A DNA stretch of 60,669 nucleotides, taken from the NCBI GenBank assembly GCA_026415575.1, contig JAOAGV010000013.1, forward strand, positions 1-60,669, read 5' to 3'. The position numbers and the translations under genes are program-made. Positions 53,002-60,669 of this stretch are shown here, in pieces. Position 1 is the first letter of the stretch. The number at the start of each line of letters is the position of its first letter. The notes beneath the pieces were generated by a model. The model was not told the DNA's origin. It searched no databases and worked only from the letters and a program-made list of their open reading frames with translations. The DNA comes from Candidatus Sumerlaeia bacterium. Lineage in GTDB: Bacteria; Sumerlaeota; Sumerlaeia; JADFCW01.

Positions 53002-55386
53002 ATGAAAAAAGCTGTGTGCATCCACGCGCATTTCTATCAGCCCCCGCGCGAAAACCCATGGCTTGAAGCCGTTGAAGTGCAGGACAGCGCGCACCCGTTC
53101 CACGACTGGAACGAGCGGATCACGGTCGAATGTTATGCACCCAACGGAGCGGCCCGCCTGCAGGACGCTCAGGGCCGCATTCTCCGCATCGTCAACAACT
53201 ATTCCCGAATCAGTTTCAACTTCGGACCGACGCTTCTGGCCTGGCTCGAACGGCACTCGCCCGAAGCGTATCGCCGCATACTGGAAGGCGACCAAGAAAG
53301 CTGCAAGCGTTTCGGCGGCCACGGCAATGCGCTGGCCATGCCCTATAACCACATCATCATGCCGTTGGCGAGTCCCCGCGACCGCGAAACGCAGGTGGTC
53401 TGGGGCATTGAGGAGTTCCGCCGCCACTTCGGCCGTCCGCCCGAAGGCATGTGGCTGCCCGAAGCCGCCGTGGACATCCCGACGCTGGATGCGCTGGCGC
53501 GACACGGCATTCGCTTCACCATCCTGTCGCCATTTCAGGCCAAAAGGGTTTGGCTGGCAGACGAAAAGAAGTCTGTAGATGTGACGGGCGGACGGATAGA
53601 CCCGCGGCGACCGTATCTGTGCGCCCTGCCGGAAGGCCGATCCATTGTTTTGTTCTTCTACGATTCGCCCATCGCCCATGCAGTGGCCTTCGAGCATTTG
53701 CTGGCCAACGGCGATGGGTTTGCCCAGCGGCTCAAGAGTGCTCTGGATGCCAAGCCGGCCGAGCCGCAACTGTCGCACATCGCAACGGACGGCGAATCCT
53801 ACGGCCACCACTGGCGTCATGGCGACATGGCTCTGGCCGCCGCGTTGGCCAACATCGAGAACGACCCTGCGGTTGAATTGACGAACTATGGCCGGTATCT
53901 GGAATTGAATCCGCCGAAGTGGAATGTCGAAATCTATGAGAAAACCTCGTGGAGTTGCGCCCACGGCGTCGAGCGCTGGCGCAGCGACTGCGGCTGCAAA
54001 CTCGATCCGGGTCGCGGATGGCACCAGCGCTGGCGGACGCCGCTGCGCGAGGCGCTGGATTGGCTGCGCGACGAGACGGGAGCGTTGTTCGAGAAGCGGG
54101 CGGCGGCCCTTGTCAAATCGCCTTGGCAAGCGCGCAACGCTTACATCCGGGTTGTGGGTCGGCGCACCGCCGAGGCGCTCAACGAATTCTGTTCCGCTCA
54201 TCAAACGCATCCGCTGACGCCGTCGGAATCGGTCGAGATGCTCAAACTGTTCGAGATGCAGCGCCACGCCATGCTGATGTTCACCAGTTGTGCATGGTTT
54301 TTCGACGAAATCTCCGGGCTCGAAGCCGTGCAGAATCTCAAATTTGCCTGTCGCGCGATTCAACTGGCAGATGACCTGGGTGTTTCGCTCGAAGAGGGGT
54401 TTGTGGCGCGGCTGGAGCGGGCCGAAAGCAACCTGCCCGAGTTCAAAAACGGCGCGGGCGTCTGGCATCGTCTGGTCAAGCCCGCCTTGACGCCGATCCG
54501 CCGGGCCGCCGCCCATGCCGCCATGGAAAGCGCCTTCGACAACCGGCTGGACGAGCATGCGCTCTTTTGCTATGATATCGTTCCGCGCCGTTTTCATCGG
54601 GCAACCAACGGCGCTTCGTCGCTGACGGTTGGCCGCCTCGAAGCGCGCTCGCGGATCACGCAGGAAGCCGACGACGTGACGTTTGCGGTGCTGGCGTTTG
54701 GCGGCCACGACGTGCAGTGTTCGATGCGCGCGAGCTCGGGCGTGGCCAACTTCGATGCCCTTCAGAACGATTTGCTGGCCGTCTATGCGGGCGGAGGCCT
54801 TGCCGATGTCGTCCGCGCCCTCGACCGGCATTTTGGCACGGGTTCTTTTACCCTCAAAGACCTGTTTCTCGAAACACGCCGCCGCATTCTGGCCGATATG
54901 ACGCAGGACAAATTGCAGGCGTACGAAGGCGTTTTTCGGTCGCTGTACGAAGAGAATCAGCGGCTGATGGAGTTTGTGCGCGAGGCCGACGCGCCCGTTC
55001 CACGTGCCTTTCTGGCCGCCGCCGAGTGCATCCTCAACCGCGACCTTGCCGGCGCCATCGCAGAGTTCCTCGACAAAGGCGAAACGGAGCGGTTGTCGGC
55101 CATTGTGGCTCAGGCACGCCGTTGGAATGTTCCCCTGCAACTGAGCGAATATGAGCCGCGTCTGCGGGCGCACCTTAACTCGCGCCTGAAGCGTCTGATC
55201 GAATTGCCCGACGAGGCGGTTGCCCGCGAAACCATTGAACTGATCCGGAAAATCCGGCAATTGCAATTGCCGCTGTATTTTTGGGAAGCGCAAAACCTGT
55301 TCGTAACGCTGTCCCAAAACATGGCCGCCGGCGGGCCGATGGAGGAAATGATCCATACCCTTCGCACCGAATTGGGCTTTGCATAG
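53002..55386 (+). CDS. GH57-family glycoside hydrolase with DUF3536
   Basis: The product has 794 residues from ATG 53002 (GGAGG upstream). The N-terminal barrel has IHAHFYQPPRENPW near 7, typical of GH57, then HNIIMPLA-like and GMWLPEAAVDIPTLDAL near 151. The acid/base and nucleophile (Glu near 155 and an Asp near 285) are plausible. The second half matches the DUF3536 region. The family hydrolyses or branches alpha-glucans and is a common storage-glycan enzyme. It is followed by the sulfatase with 44 bases between. Confidence 0.9.
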   Translation: MKKAVCIHAHFYQPPRENPWLEAVEVQDSAHPFHDWNERITVECYAPNGAARLQDAQGRILRIVNNYSRISFNFGPTLLAWLERHSPEAYRRILEGDQESCKRFGGHGNALAMPYNHIIMPLASPRDRETQVVWGIEEFRRHFGRPPEGMWLPEAAVDIPTLDALARHGIRFTILSPFQAKRVWLADEKKSVDVTGGRIDPRRPYLCALPEGRSIVLFFYDSPIAHAVAFEHLLANGDGFAQRLKSALDAKPAEPQLSHIATDGESYGHHWRHGDMALAAALANIENDPAVELTNYGRYLELNPPKWNVEIYEKTSWSCAHGVERWRSDCGCKLDPGRGWHQRWRTPLREALDWLRDETGALFEKRAAALVKSPWQARNAYIRVVGRRTAEALNEFCSAHQTHPLTPSESVEMLKLFEMQRHAMLMFTSCAWFFDEISGLEAVQNLKFACRAIQLADDLGVSLEEGFVARLERAESNLPEFKNGAGVWHRLVKPALTPIRRAAAHAAMESAFDNRLDEHALFCYDIVPRRFHRATNGASSLTVGRLEARSRITQEADDVTFAVLAFGGHDVQCSMRASSGVANFDALQNDLLAVYAGGGLADVVRALDRHFGTGSFTLKDLFLETRRRILADMTQDKLQAYEGVFRSLYEENQRLMEFVREADAPVPRAFLAAAECILNRDLAGAIAEFLDKGETERLSAIVAQARRWNVPLQLSEYEPRLRAHLNSRLKRLIELPDEAVARETIELIRKIRQLQLPLYFWEAQNLFVTLSQNMAAGGPMEEMIHTLRTELGFA

Positions 55387-55430
55387 AAGCGTATGAAAAA
55401 GCAGACAGACCGGCAAAAAGGAGGAAGAGC

Positions 55431-56990
55431 ATGAGCACGCTCAGTCGTCGCCGTTTTTTGAATCGCAGTGCAATCGGGACCGCAGTGTTTGCCGCCGGAC
55501 CGGTCATTCTGACGCGCGCGGGCTTGAGTGCTTCGTCGCGCACGCGCCGGCCCAATATCCTCTTCTGCATTTCCGACGACCAGTCGTTTGCCCATACAGG
55601 AGCCACCGGTTGCAAAACCGTGAATACGCCCAACTTCGACCGCGTGGCGCGCGAAGGCGTCCTGTTCACCCAAGCCTTTGTCGCCGCTCCGCAATGCAGT
55701 CCCAACCGCGCGTCCATTCTCACGGGCCGCCATATTTGGCAGAACCGCGAGGCGGGCACGCACGCCAGCAACTTTCCGCGCGACCTGACCGTCTATCCCG
55801 ACCTTCTGGAGAAGGCCGGCTATTTTGTCGGCTGTTCGGGCAAGGCGTGGGGACCGGGCAATTATCAGATCACGGGCTGGCCGCGCAATCCCGCCGGCCC
55901 GAGTTTTTCCAAAGGAAAGAAAGAACCGCCGGCGAAAGGAATCGCTGCGGACGACTTTCGGGCCAGCTTCAAGGACTTCCTCGCCCAAAAACCCAAAGAC
56001 AGTCCGTTTTGCTTCTGGATGGGCTGCAAAGAGCCGCATCGGGATTATCAAAAGGGCATCGGAGTCAAGTCCGGAAAGCGACTGGCCGATGTCGTTGTGC
56101 CCCCGTTCCTGCCGGACGTCGAGGAAGTGCGCAACGACATTCTCGACTACTGCTTCGAGATAGACTGGTTTGACCGGCACGTCGGCGAGATGCTTCAGGT
56201 GCTCGAAGAAACCGGCGAACTGGACAACACCATTGTCGTCGTCACCAGCGACAACGGGATGCCGTTTCCCAACGCCAAAGCCAATTTGCGCGAATATGGA
56301 CTTCGCATGCCGCTGGCCATTCGCTGGGGCGCAGGCGCAAAGGGTGGCCGGGTCGTGGACGACCTGATCAGTTTTGTGGATTTTGCGCCGACATTTCTGG
56401 AAGCGGCCGGTGTGGCGGTGCCCGAAAGCATGTCGGGACGGAGTTTCCTGAATGTGTTGCAGTCGGACAAAAGCGGCCGCGTGGACGCGGCGCGGGACAA
56501 GGCGTTTTCGGGCCGCGAGCGCCACACCCACGCGCGCCCGGACAATGTCGGCTATCCGGCGCGCTCGATTCGCACGCACGACTTCCTGTTCGTGCTGAAT
56601 CTCAAGCCCGACCGTTGGCCGGTGGGCGACCCCGAAGGATTCCACGACACAGACGACGGGCCGACGAAAACGTGGATGATCAAGCATCGCAATGATCCCA
56701 ATGTGAAAGAGCTGTATCAAGCGGCGTTCGAGAAACGGCCCGCCGAGGAACTGTTCGACATCCGTAACGATCCGGGCTGCCTGCGGAATCTCGCCAACCA
56801 GCCGGAGTTCGCCGGGGTGAAAAAGAAATTGCGTGCGGAACTGGAGCGAACCCTCGCGGAGCAAAAAGACCCCCGCATGGCCGGCGACGAGGTCTTCGAC
56901 AGCTATCCGCGCTACAGTCCCATGCGGCCGCAGCTGGGCGGATTTGCCGAAGAGGGACAATACAATCCGAAGTTTCAGGCAAAGAAATAG
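55431..56990 (+). CDS. Tat-exported sulfatase
   Basis: The product has 519 residues from ATG 55431 (AAGGAGG upstream). A Tat signal, SRRRFLNRSAIG, opens the protein. The sulfatase site CSPNRA near 89 has a cysteine that an FGE-type enzyme would turn into formylglycine, which can work with an N in the second variable position. The metal loop ISDDQSF near 49 and SDNGMPFP near 275 are intact. It likely removes sulfate from polysaccharides outside the cytoplasm. The GH57 gene upstream may share the promoter. Confidence 0.93.
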   Translation: MSTLSRRRFLNRSAIGTAVFAAGPVILTRAGLSASSRTRRPNILFCISDDQSFAHTGATGCKTVNTPNFDRVAREGVLFTQAFVAAPQCSPNRASILTGRHIWQNREAGTHASNFPRDLTVYPDLLEKAGYFVGCSGKAWGPGNYQITGWPRNPAGPSFSKGKKEPPAKGIAADDFRASFKDFLAQKPKDSPFCFWMGCKEPHRDYQKGIGVKSGKRLADVVVPPFLPDVEEVRNDILDYCFEIDWFDRHVGEMLQVLEETGELDNTIVVVTSDNGMPFPNAKANLREYGLRMPLAIRWGAGAKGGRVVDDLISFVDFAPTFLEAAGVAVPESMSGRSFLNVLQSDKSGRVDAARDKAFSGRERHTHARPDNVGYPARSIRTHDFLFVLNLKPDRWPVGDPEGFHDTDDGPTKTWMIKHRNDPNVKELYQAAFEKRPAEELFDIRNDPGCLRNLANQPEFAGVKKKLRAELERTLAEQKDPRMAGDEVFDSYPRYSPMRPQLGGFAEEGQYNPKFQAKK

Positions 56991-57208
56991 CGGGACGTGT
57001 GAGGTTCAAATTGCACGCGTTTCGGAGGGTTGTGCAGCAGTAGAACCGCCGTTACATCGCCGGCGTTATTCGCGAGGTTTTGCTGCCAAATTCTTCAAGA
57101 AATATCCCGCGGGAAACGCAAACAAATCCCACACGGGGTGGGCGATTGCGGTCAAAGCCACCGCTGCATGGAACTGCGTATGTTGTCCGACAGGCCCGCC
57201 ACAGGTTC

Positions 57209-57610
57209 TTATTTGGGTGCGCTTGGGCTTGAGGTCCGCTCCCGATAAATCGTCACTGACACATGGTCGAGGATGCCGCCCAGCGGCACTTGCGGTTTTC
57301 GCACGGTCACCTCGACGGCTTCAATCATGGGCAAAGCATCGAGAATGTGGTCGGCGATGTCCTGCGCCAACGCCTCGATGAGATGATAACGCCGCTTCAG
57401 CGTCATGTTCGAGATGACCTGATAGACCTTTTCGTAGTCGGCGGTATCGCGCACATCATCGGTGCGGCCGGGGCGGCTGAGGTCGAGCCAGAATGTCACG
57501 TCGAGGTAGAAGCGCTGGCCCACCTGTCGTTCGGTTTTGGTCACGCCGTGGTAGGCGAAGAAACTCATGTTGTGGAGTGTGATGGAATCGCGGCGAGGCA
57601 CGGGGTTCAC
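57209..57610 (-). CDS. folB: Dihydroneopterin aldolase
   Basis: The product has 133 residues with a GTG start that overlaps the previous stop (GTGA). FolB motifs are seen: ITLHNMSFFAYHGVTKTERQ near 10-28 (the catalytic Lys/Glu region) and LIEALAQDIADHIL near 80. It makes hydroxymethyl-dihydropterin in folate synthesis. It is coupled to a pterin-binding methyltransferase-like gene. Confidence 0.93.
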   Translation of the reverse strand: MNPVPRRDSITLHNMSFFAYHGVTKTERQVGQRFYLDVTFWLDLSRPGRTDDVRDTADYEKVYQVISNMTLKRRYHLIEALAQDIADHILDALPMIEAVEVTVRKPQVPLGGILDHVSVTIYRERTSSPSAPK

Positions 57611-58410
57611 GGTTTTTCCTCCAGGCGACCGGCGCGATAAAGGCTGATAAAATTCATGGCAAAACTGTCGCGGCCCAGAAGCAACTCGGCGGCCGCAATC
57701 TCGCTCATCAAGGCCGTGTCCAGAGGGTCCAAAATCGCTGCATCGAGGCCGCGCGACATCGCCAGAGTCAGAAACGTCCGGTTGATCAGCTTGCGCGCGG
57801 GCAGGCCGTGACTCACGTTGCTGATTCCACCGCTGATATGCACCTGCGGGAAGGCCGCCCGAATACGGCTGATCACATCCAGCACCGTCGGCGGAATGGC
57901 CGTATTGGCACCGGCGGGCCGGACCAGCGGGTCGGCAAAAATGTTGCCGGGCGCCACGCCGTCGCGCTCCAGTCGCGTAATCAGCTGCGCCAAAACCTCG
58001 TAGCCGCGGTCGGCATCTTCGGGCAACCCCTCGTCGTCCATGCCCAGTGCAATGACGGGCGCCTGATGCTTGCGAACCAGCGGCAGGACGTCTTCGTACC
58101 GGCGGGCCTCAGCCGAGATAGAGTTGATCAAGGTGCCGGGACCGGCCAAGTCCAGAGCCGCGGCCAGCGCATCGGGATTGGGGCTGTCAATGCAGAGCGG
58201 CCGGTCGGTCACCTCGCGGACGGTGCGAACGAGCCATTGCATGCATTCGACCTCGCGGTCGAGCAGCGCGCCGGTGTTGAGGTCAATATACTGCACACCG
58301 GCATCGGCTTGGCGCCGCGCCAAATCCTGGACAAAGGCGGTATCGCGGATTTCGAGTGCGGCGCGCACACGCTTTCGTGTGGAATTCAGCAACTCACCGA
58401 TCAGAATCAT
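57607..58410 (-). CDS. Pterin-binding protein, methyltetrahydrofolate-methyltransferase-like
   Basis: The product has 267 residues. It has the pterin-binding TIM barrel: IGELLNSTRKRVRAAL near 3, a CIDSPNPDALAAAL near 72, then SAEARRY near 100 and GGISNVSHGLP near 195. These resemble AcsE/MetH-type methyltetrahydrofolate:corrinoid methyltransferases more than folP, whose loops differ. Coupling with folB suggests a folate-linked role. No corrinoid partner is next to it, so its methyl acceptor is unknown. It could also act as an unusual dihydropteroate synthase. Confidence 0.7.
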   Translation of the reverse strand: MILIGELLNSTRKRVRAALEIRDTAFVQDLARRQADAGVQYIDLNTGALLDREVECMQWLVRTVREVTDRPLCIDSPNPDALAAALDLAGPGTLINSISAEARRYEDVLPLVRKHQAPVIALGMDDEGLPEDADRGYEVLAQLITRLERDGVAPGNIFADPLVRPAGANTAIPPTVLDVISRIRAAFPQVHISGGISNVSHGLPARKLINRTFLTLAMSRGLDAAILDPLDTALMSEIAAAELLLGRDSFAMNFISLYRAGRLEEKP

Positions 58411-58584
58411 TCTTCTGTCTCCGCATCAGAATAAACAAGCCTGCAGAACACGGGAACGCATAACGCGATTTCCGGAGTGCGTCAAGCCACAAGGCGCTTG
58501 ACGCCGCGAAGCCGTCCTGCCAGAGCATTCAGGCGCAGTGCTTGACGACTTTTGACTATATTCTTCTCGGAGAGGAACAAGCCC

Positions 58585-59451
58585 ATGCGCTGGTTCAATT
58601 TTGAAATGGATGGCACGCGGCATCTGGGCGTTTGTTGGCAGGCCCGCTTGATAGATGCAACAGTTCCAAGCGAGGGCAGGCTGCGGCGGGTTTTGGATTA
58701 TCTGCGTCTTACAAACGACGAGCGCCAGAAAATCCATGCGGAGATCCAGCGGCGTGGAGACGGCGTTCCGCCGCTCGATCCTGCACGCATCCGGTTCCTT
58801 TCCATCGCCGAGCCGGAGACAAAGTTTATGTGCATCGGCCAGAACTATGCCGACCACTGCCGCGAGCAAAACGTCGCGCCGCCGACCGCCCCGATTCTTT
58901 TCTGCAAAATGAACAACGCCCTTGCCGGCCACGGCGAAATCATTCCCGTCCCCGTGACCACTACTTCCATTGACTTTGAGGTCGAACTGGCCGTGGTCAT
59001 CGGCCGCCCGTGCCATCGTGTGTCGCGCGACGAGGCCCTGCAGTATATCGCCGGCTACACGGTCGTCAACGACATCAGCGCGCGCGACCACCAGCGGAAC
59101 GACGGCCAGTGGGTGCGCGCCAAAAGCCTCGACAAATTCGGCCCCAACGGCCCGTTTCTCGTTACCGCCGACGAAGTTCCAAATCCCCACAACCTGAACC
59201 TGTGGCTCGATCTCAACGGCCGCCGCATGCAACAATCCAATACCAGCAATCTTATTTTCGACATCCCCTATCTCATCGAGTATTACTCGCGCGACATTAC
59301 CCTCCTGCCGGGCGATCTGATTTCGACCGGAACGCCGCCGGGCGTCGGCTGTTTCCGCAAACCGCCGGTGTGGGTCAAGCCAGGTGACAAAATGGAGGCG
59401 ACGGTCGAAGGCGTCGGCACGCTGGTCAACTGGCTGGGTCGGGCGGACTGA
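58585..59451 (+). CDS. Fumarylacetoacetate hydrolase-family protein
   Basis: The product has 288 residues; ATG 58585 follows AGAGGA. The domain motifs are clear: KFMCIGQNYADHC near 85, DFEVELAVVIGR near 132 with metal ligands, then YTVVNDISARDHQ near 158 and TPPGVG near 250. The family hydrolyses C-C bonds of diketones and decarboxylates oxaloacetate. Substrate is unknown. Confidence 0.92.
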   Translation: MRWFNFEMDGTRHLGVCWQARLIDATVPSEGRLRRVLDYLRLTNDERQKIHAEIQRRGDGVPPLDPARIRFLSIAEPETKFMCIGQNYADHCREQNVAPPTAPILFCKMNNALAGHGEIIPVPVTTTSIDFEVELAVVIGRPCHRVSRDEALQYIAGYTVVNDISARDHQRNDGQWVRAKSLDKFGPNGPFLVTADEVPNPHNLNLWLDLNGRRMQQSNTSNLIFDIPYLIEYYSRDITLLPGDLISTGTPPGVGCFRKPPVWVKPGDKMEATVEGVGTLVNWLGRAD

Positions 59452-59474
59452 GCAGGGTCGGACGGCCGGCAAGC

Positions 59475-60458
59475 CTATGCTGTCGGGGCCGCATGAAGTT
59501 CGGCGCGCAGCGCGTCGGCCGTACGGCGGATAATCTCGCTAATCCCCATGAGCGGGCCGAAGGCAATGTAGCGGCGCAGTTTGGCGACGGAGGGCACGCG
59601 GCGGCGAAGGTCCTCGAATTGCGGGCCATAGATGGTCTCATAGGGGGCGAACCGGATGTCCGAGCGGCTTTCGGTGATCTCGATAACGCGGCGCGCCAGA
59701 TCGCCAATTGAAATCTCTTCGTCGCTGCCGATGTTGAACACCTCACCGGCCGCGCGCGGCGTGTCCATCAGATCGCTGATCGCCCGGACGGTGTCCGCGA
59801 CATAGCAAAACGAGCGGGTCTGGCGGCCGTCGCCGTGAACCACCAGCGGGTCGTTGCGAAGCGCGCGCTCGATGAACCGCGGGATGACCATGCCGTATTG
59901 GCCGACCTGACGCGGGCCGACGGTGTTGAACAGGCGGCCGATGACCACCGGCAGGCCGCGTTCGTTGAAGTAGGCCAGCGCCAGATACTCGTCAATGGCT
60001 TTTGAGCAGGCATAGCACCAGCGCGGACAGGTTGTCGGGCCCAGTATCATATCGTCTTCTTCGGAGAATGGAACCTTGTCGCCCTTGCCATAGACCTCCG
60101 ACGAGGAGGCGATAAAAACCTTTTTGCCCTTGCGGGCGGCGCGTTCGAGAACAATCTCCGTGCCCTTGATGTTGGTCTCGATGGTATGGACGGGCTGCTC
60201 GAAGATAAGGCGAACGCCGACAGCAGCGGCCAGATGAAACACCACGTCGCACTGGTCTATCAATTCCGACATGACGGCGGTGTTCATGATCGTCTCGATG
60301 GTATAGGAAAAGCGCGGGTGGGTTTTGAGCGGGACGATGTTGGCCATACGGCCGGTCGAGAGATCGTCAATGACATGGACGCGGCGGCCACGAGTCAGTT
60401 GCTCTTCGGCCAGATGGGAGCCAATGAAACCGGCGCCGCCGGTAATGAGAACGTTCAC
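59475..60458 (-). CDS. NAD-dependent dehydratase/epimerase for sugar nucleotides
   Basis: The product has 327 residues. GGAGFIGSHL near 7, SSSEVYG near 118 and YACSK near 148 place it in the extended SDR group (UDP-glucuronate decarboxylase, GDP-mannose dehydratase or dTDP-glucose dehydratase). The substrate cannot be settled by eye. It makes sugars for surface glycans with the epimerase at 48260. Confidence 0.87.
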   Translation of the reverse strand: MNVLITGGAGFIGSHLAEEQLTRGRRVHVIDDLSTGRMANIVPLKTHPRFSYTIETIMNTAVMSELIDQCDVVFHLAAAVGVRLIFEQPVHTIETNIKGTEIVLERAARKGKKVFIASSSEVYGKGDKVPFSEEDDMILGPTTCPRWCYACSKAIDEYLALAYFNERGLPVVIGRLFNTVGPRQVGQYGMVIPRFIERALRNDPLVVHGDGRQTRSFCYVADTVRAISDLMDTPRAAGEVFNIGSDEEISIGDLARRVIEITESRSDIRFAPYETIYGPQFEDLRRRVPSVAKLRRYIAFGPLMGISEIIRRTADALRAELHAAPTA

Positions 60459-60533
60459 GGCAAGCCCGCCTTTCGTGCAAATATCCGCTTGAGAGTGTTA
60501 TGGTTTATGCAGGGGGTTTCAAGTGGCAAGTTG

Positions 60534-60630
60534 GGTGGACACGGTGGACCAAATGGATAAGATAAGCAACGCCCTTCTGTCCATGTTCTCCTTGTCGTCC
60601 ATTTTGGCCATTCCGTCCAAGCTGTCCATA
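60534..60630. repeat. Fold-back pair of 9-base-period GGAC/GTCC repeats
   Basis: GGAC units (60536-60560) and GTCC units (60578-60628) form inverted halves around a short spacer, with the same layout as at 5841-5953. It lies between the last gene and the window end. Confidence 0.7.
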
Positions 60631-60649
60631 CCACCCCCTTCGTTGGGAG

Positions 60650-60669
60650 CTTCTCCCGAAATCGGGAGA
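60650..60669. repeat. Palindrome CCCGAAATCGGG at the window end
   Basis: TCTCCCGAAATCGGGAGA is a perfect 9-bp-arm palindrome and matches the copy at 40408-40430. Confidence 0.5.

Noticed and set aside
52981-55416. An 811-codon open frame opposite the GH57 gene
   Set aside because: Antisense shadow of a recognised gene, without ribosome site or recognisable domain.
55110-56960. A 616-codon open frame opposite the sulfatase
   Set aside because: It overlaps two real genes in antisense and its sequence shows no protein family.

Overview
The window is high-GC, densely coding bacterial DNA, almost certainly from a diderm (Gram-negative-type) bacterium. It has a kdsC-lipoprotein-lptA block for lipopolysaccharide export, several lipoproteins, two OmpA-type peptidoglycan-binding domains and Tat-exported enzymes. 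The mix of a Tat-exported sulfatase, a ThuA-like protein, a malectin-type lipoprotein, a GH57/DUF3536 glucanase, an exported RraA-like protein and many conserved hypotheticals suggests an environmental lineage near Planctomycetota, Hydrogenedentota or Sumerlaeota. That placement is an inference without a marker-gene tree. UGA acts as an ordinary stop throughout, apart from one odd small gene. I saw no rRNA, tRNA or CRISPR array.

Layout. 1-531 is non-coding and holds a short tandem repeat. 532-11678 is the most striking locus, nine same-strand genes: a substrate-binding protein (SBP) fused to OmpA, a membrane von Willebrand A protein, a second membrane-anchored SBP-OmpA, a membrane coiled-coil protein, a PspA/IM30-like protein, a third SBP, an ABC permease, an ABC ATPase and a tandem AAA+ ATPase. 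It looks like a NitT/TauT-type importer rebuilt into an envelope-spanning machine with an ESCRT-III-like part. 11731-16667 holds a small membrane gene broken by TGA, a Tat-exported DegT-type aminotransferase, a protein that is one quarter cysteine, an exported RraA-like protein and a malectin lipoprotein. 16966-19926 is an isolated Mu-like phage head cassette whose last gene is frameshifted.

20007-31481 carries accessory metabolism: a 2-hydroxyacyl-CoA dehydratase relative, an aldolase-like protein, an apparently circularly permuted SGNH hydrolase, a 1012-residue protein of unknown function, ThuA, a ROK sugar kinase and a Wzy/O-antigen-ligase-like protein with TPRs. 32060-40348 has cysK, a UlaG-like beta-lactamase-fold protein, a CorC/HlyC-type protein, a PflA-like radical SAM protein, an amidohydrolase and uvrB. 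40538-48247 is a same-strand run with two polyprenol-phosphate glycosyltransferases flanking a cytochrome-c fusion, an orphan OppB-type permease, lipB, an Lrp/AsnC regulator and an aminotransferase. 48260-60458 has two sugar-nucleotide epimerases, the LPS-export block, a CsgG/LpoB-like lipoprotein, GH57, the sulfatase, folB with a methyltetrahydrofolate-methyltransferase-like gene, and a fumarylacetoacetase-family gene.

A recurring theme is a degenerate repeat of 9-base period (GTCC or GGAC once per unit). It lies between genes, often as fold-back pairs. It also lies in frame inside several genes, where it codes for strings such as SDLSDLS or DGMDRMDRVDG. It seems to spread through this genome and to be tolerated in proteins because 9 is a multiple of 3. 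Two other dispersed repeat families are also present.
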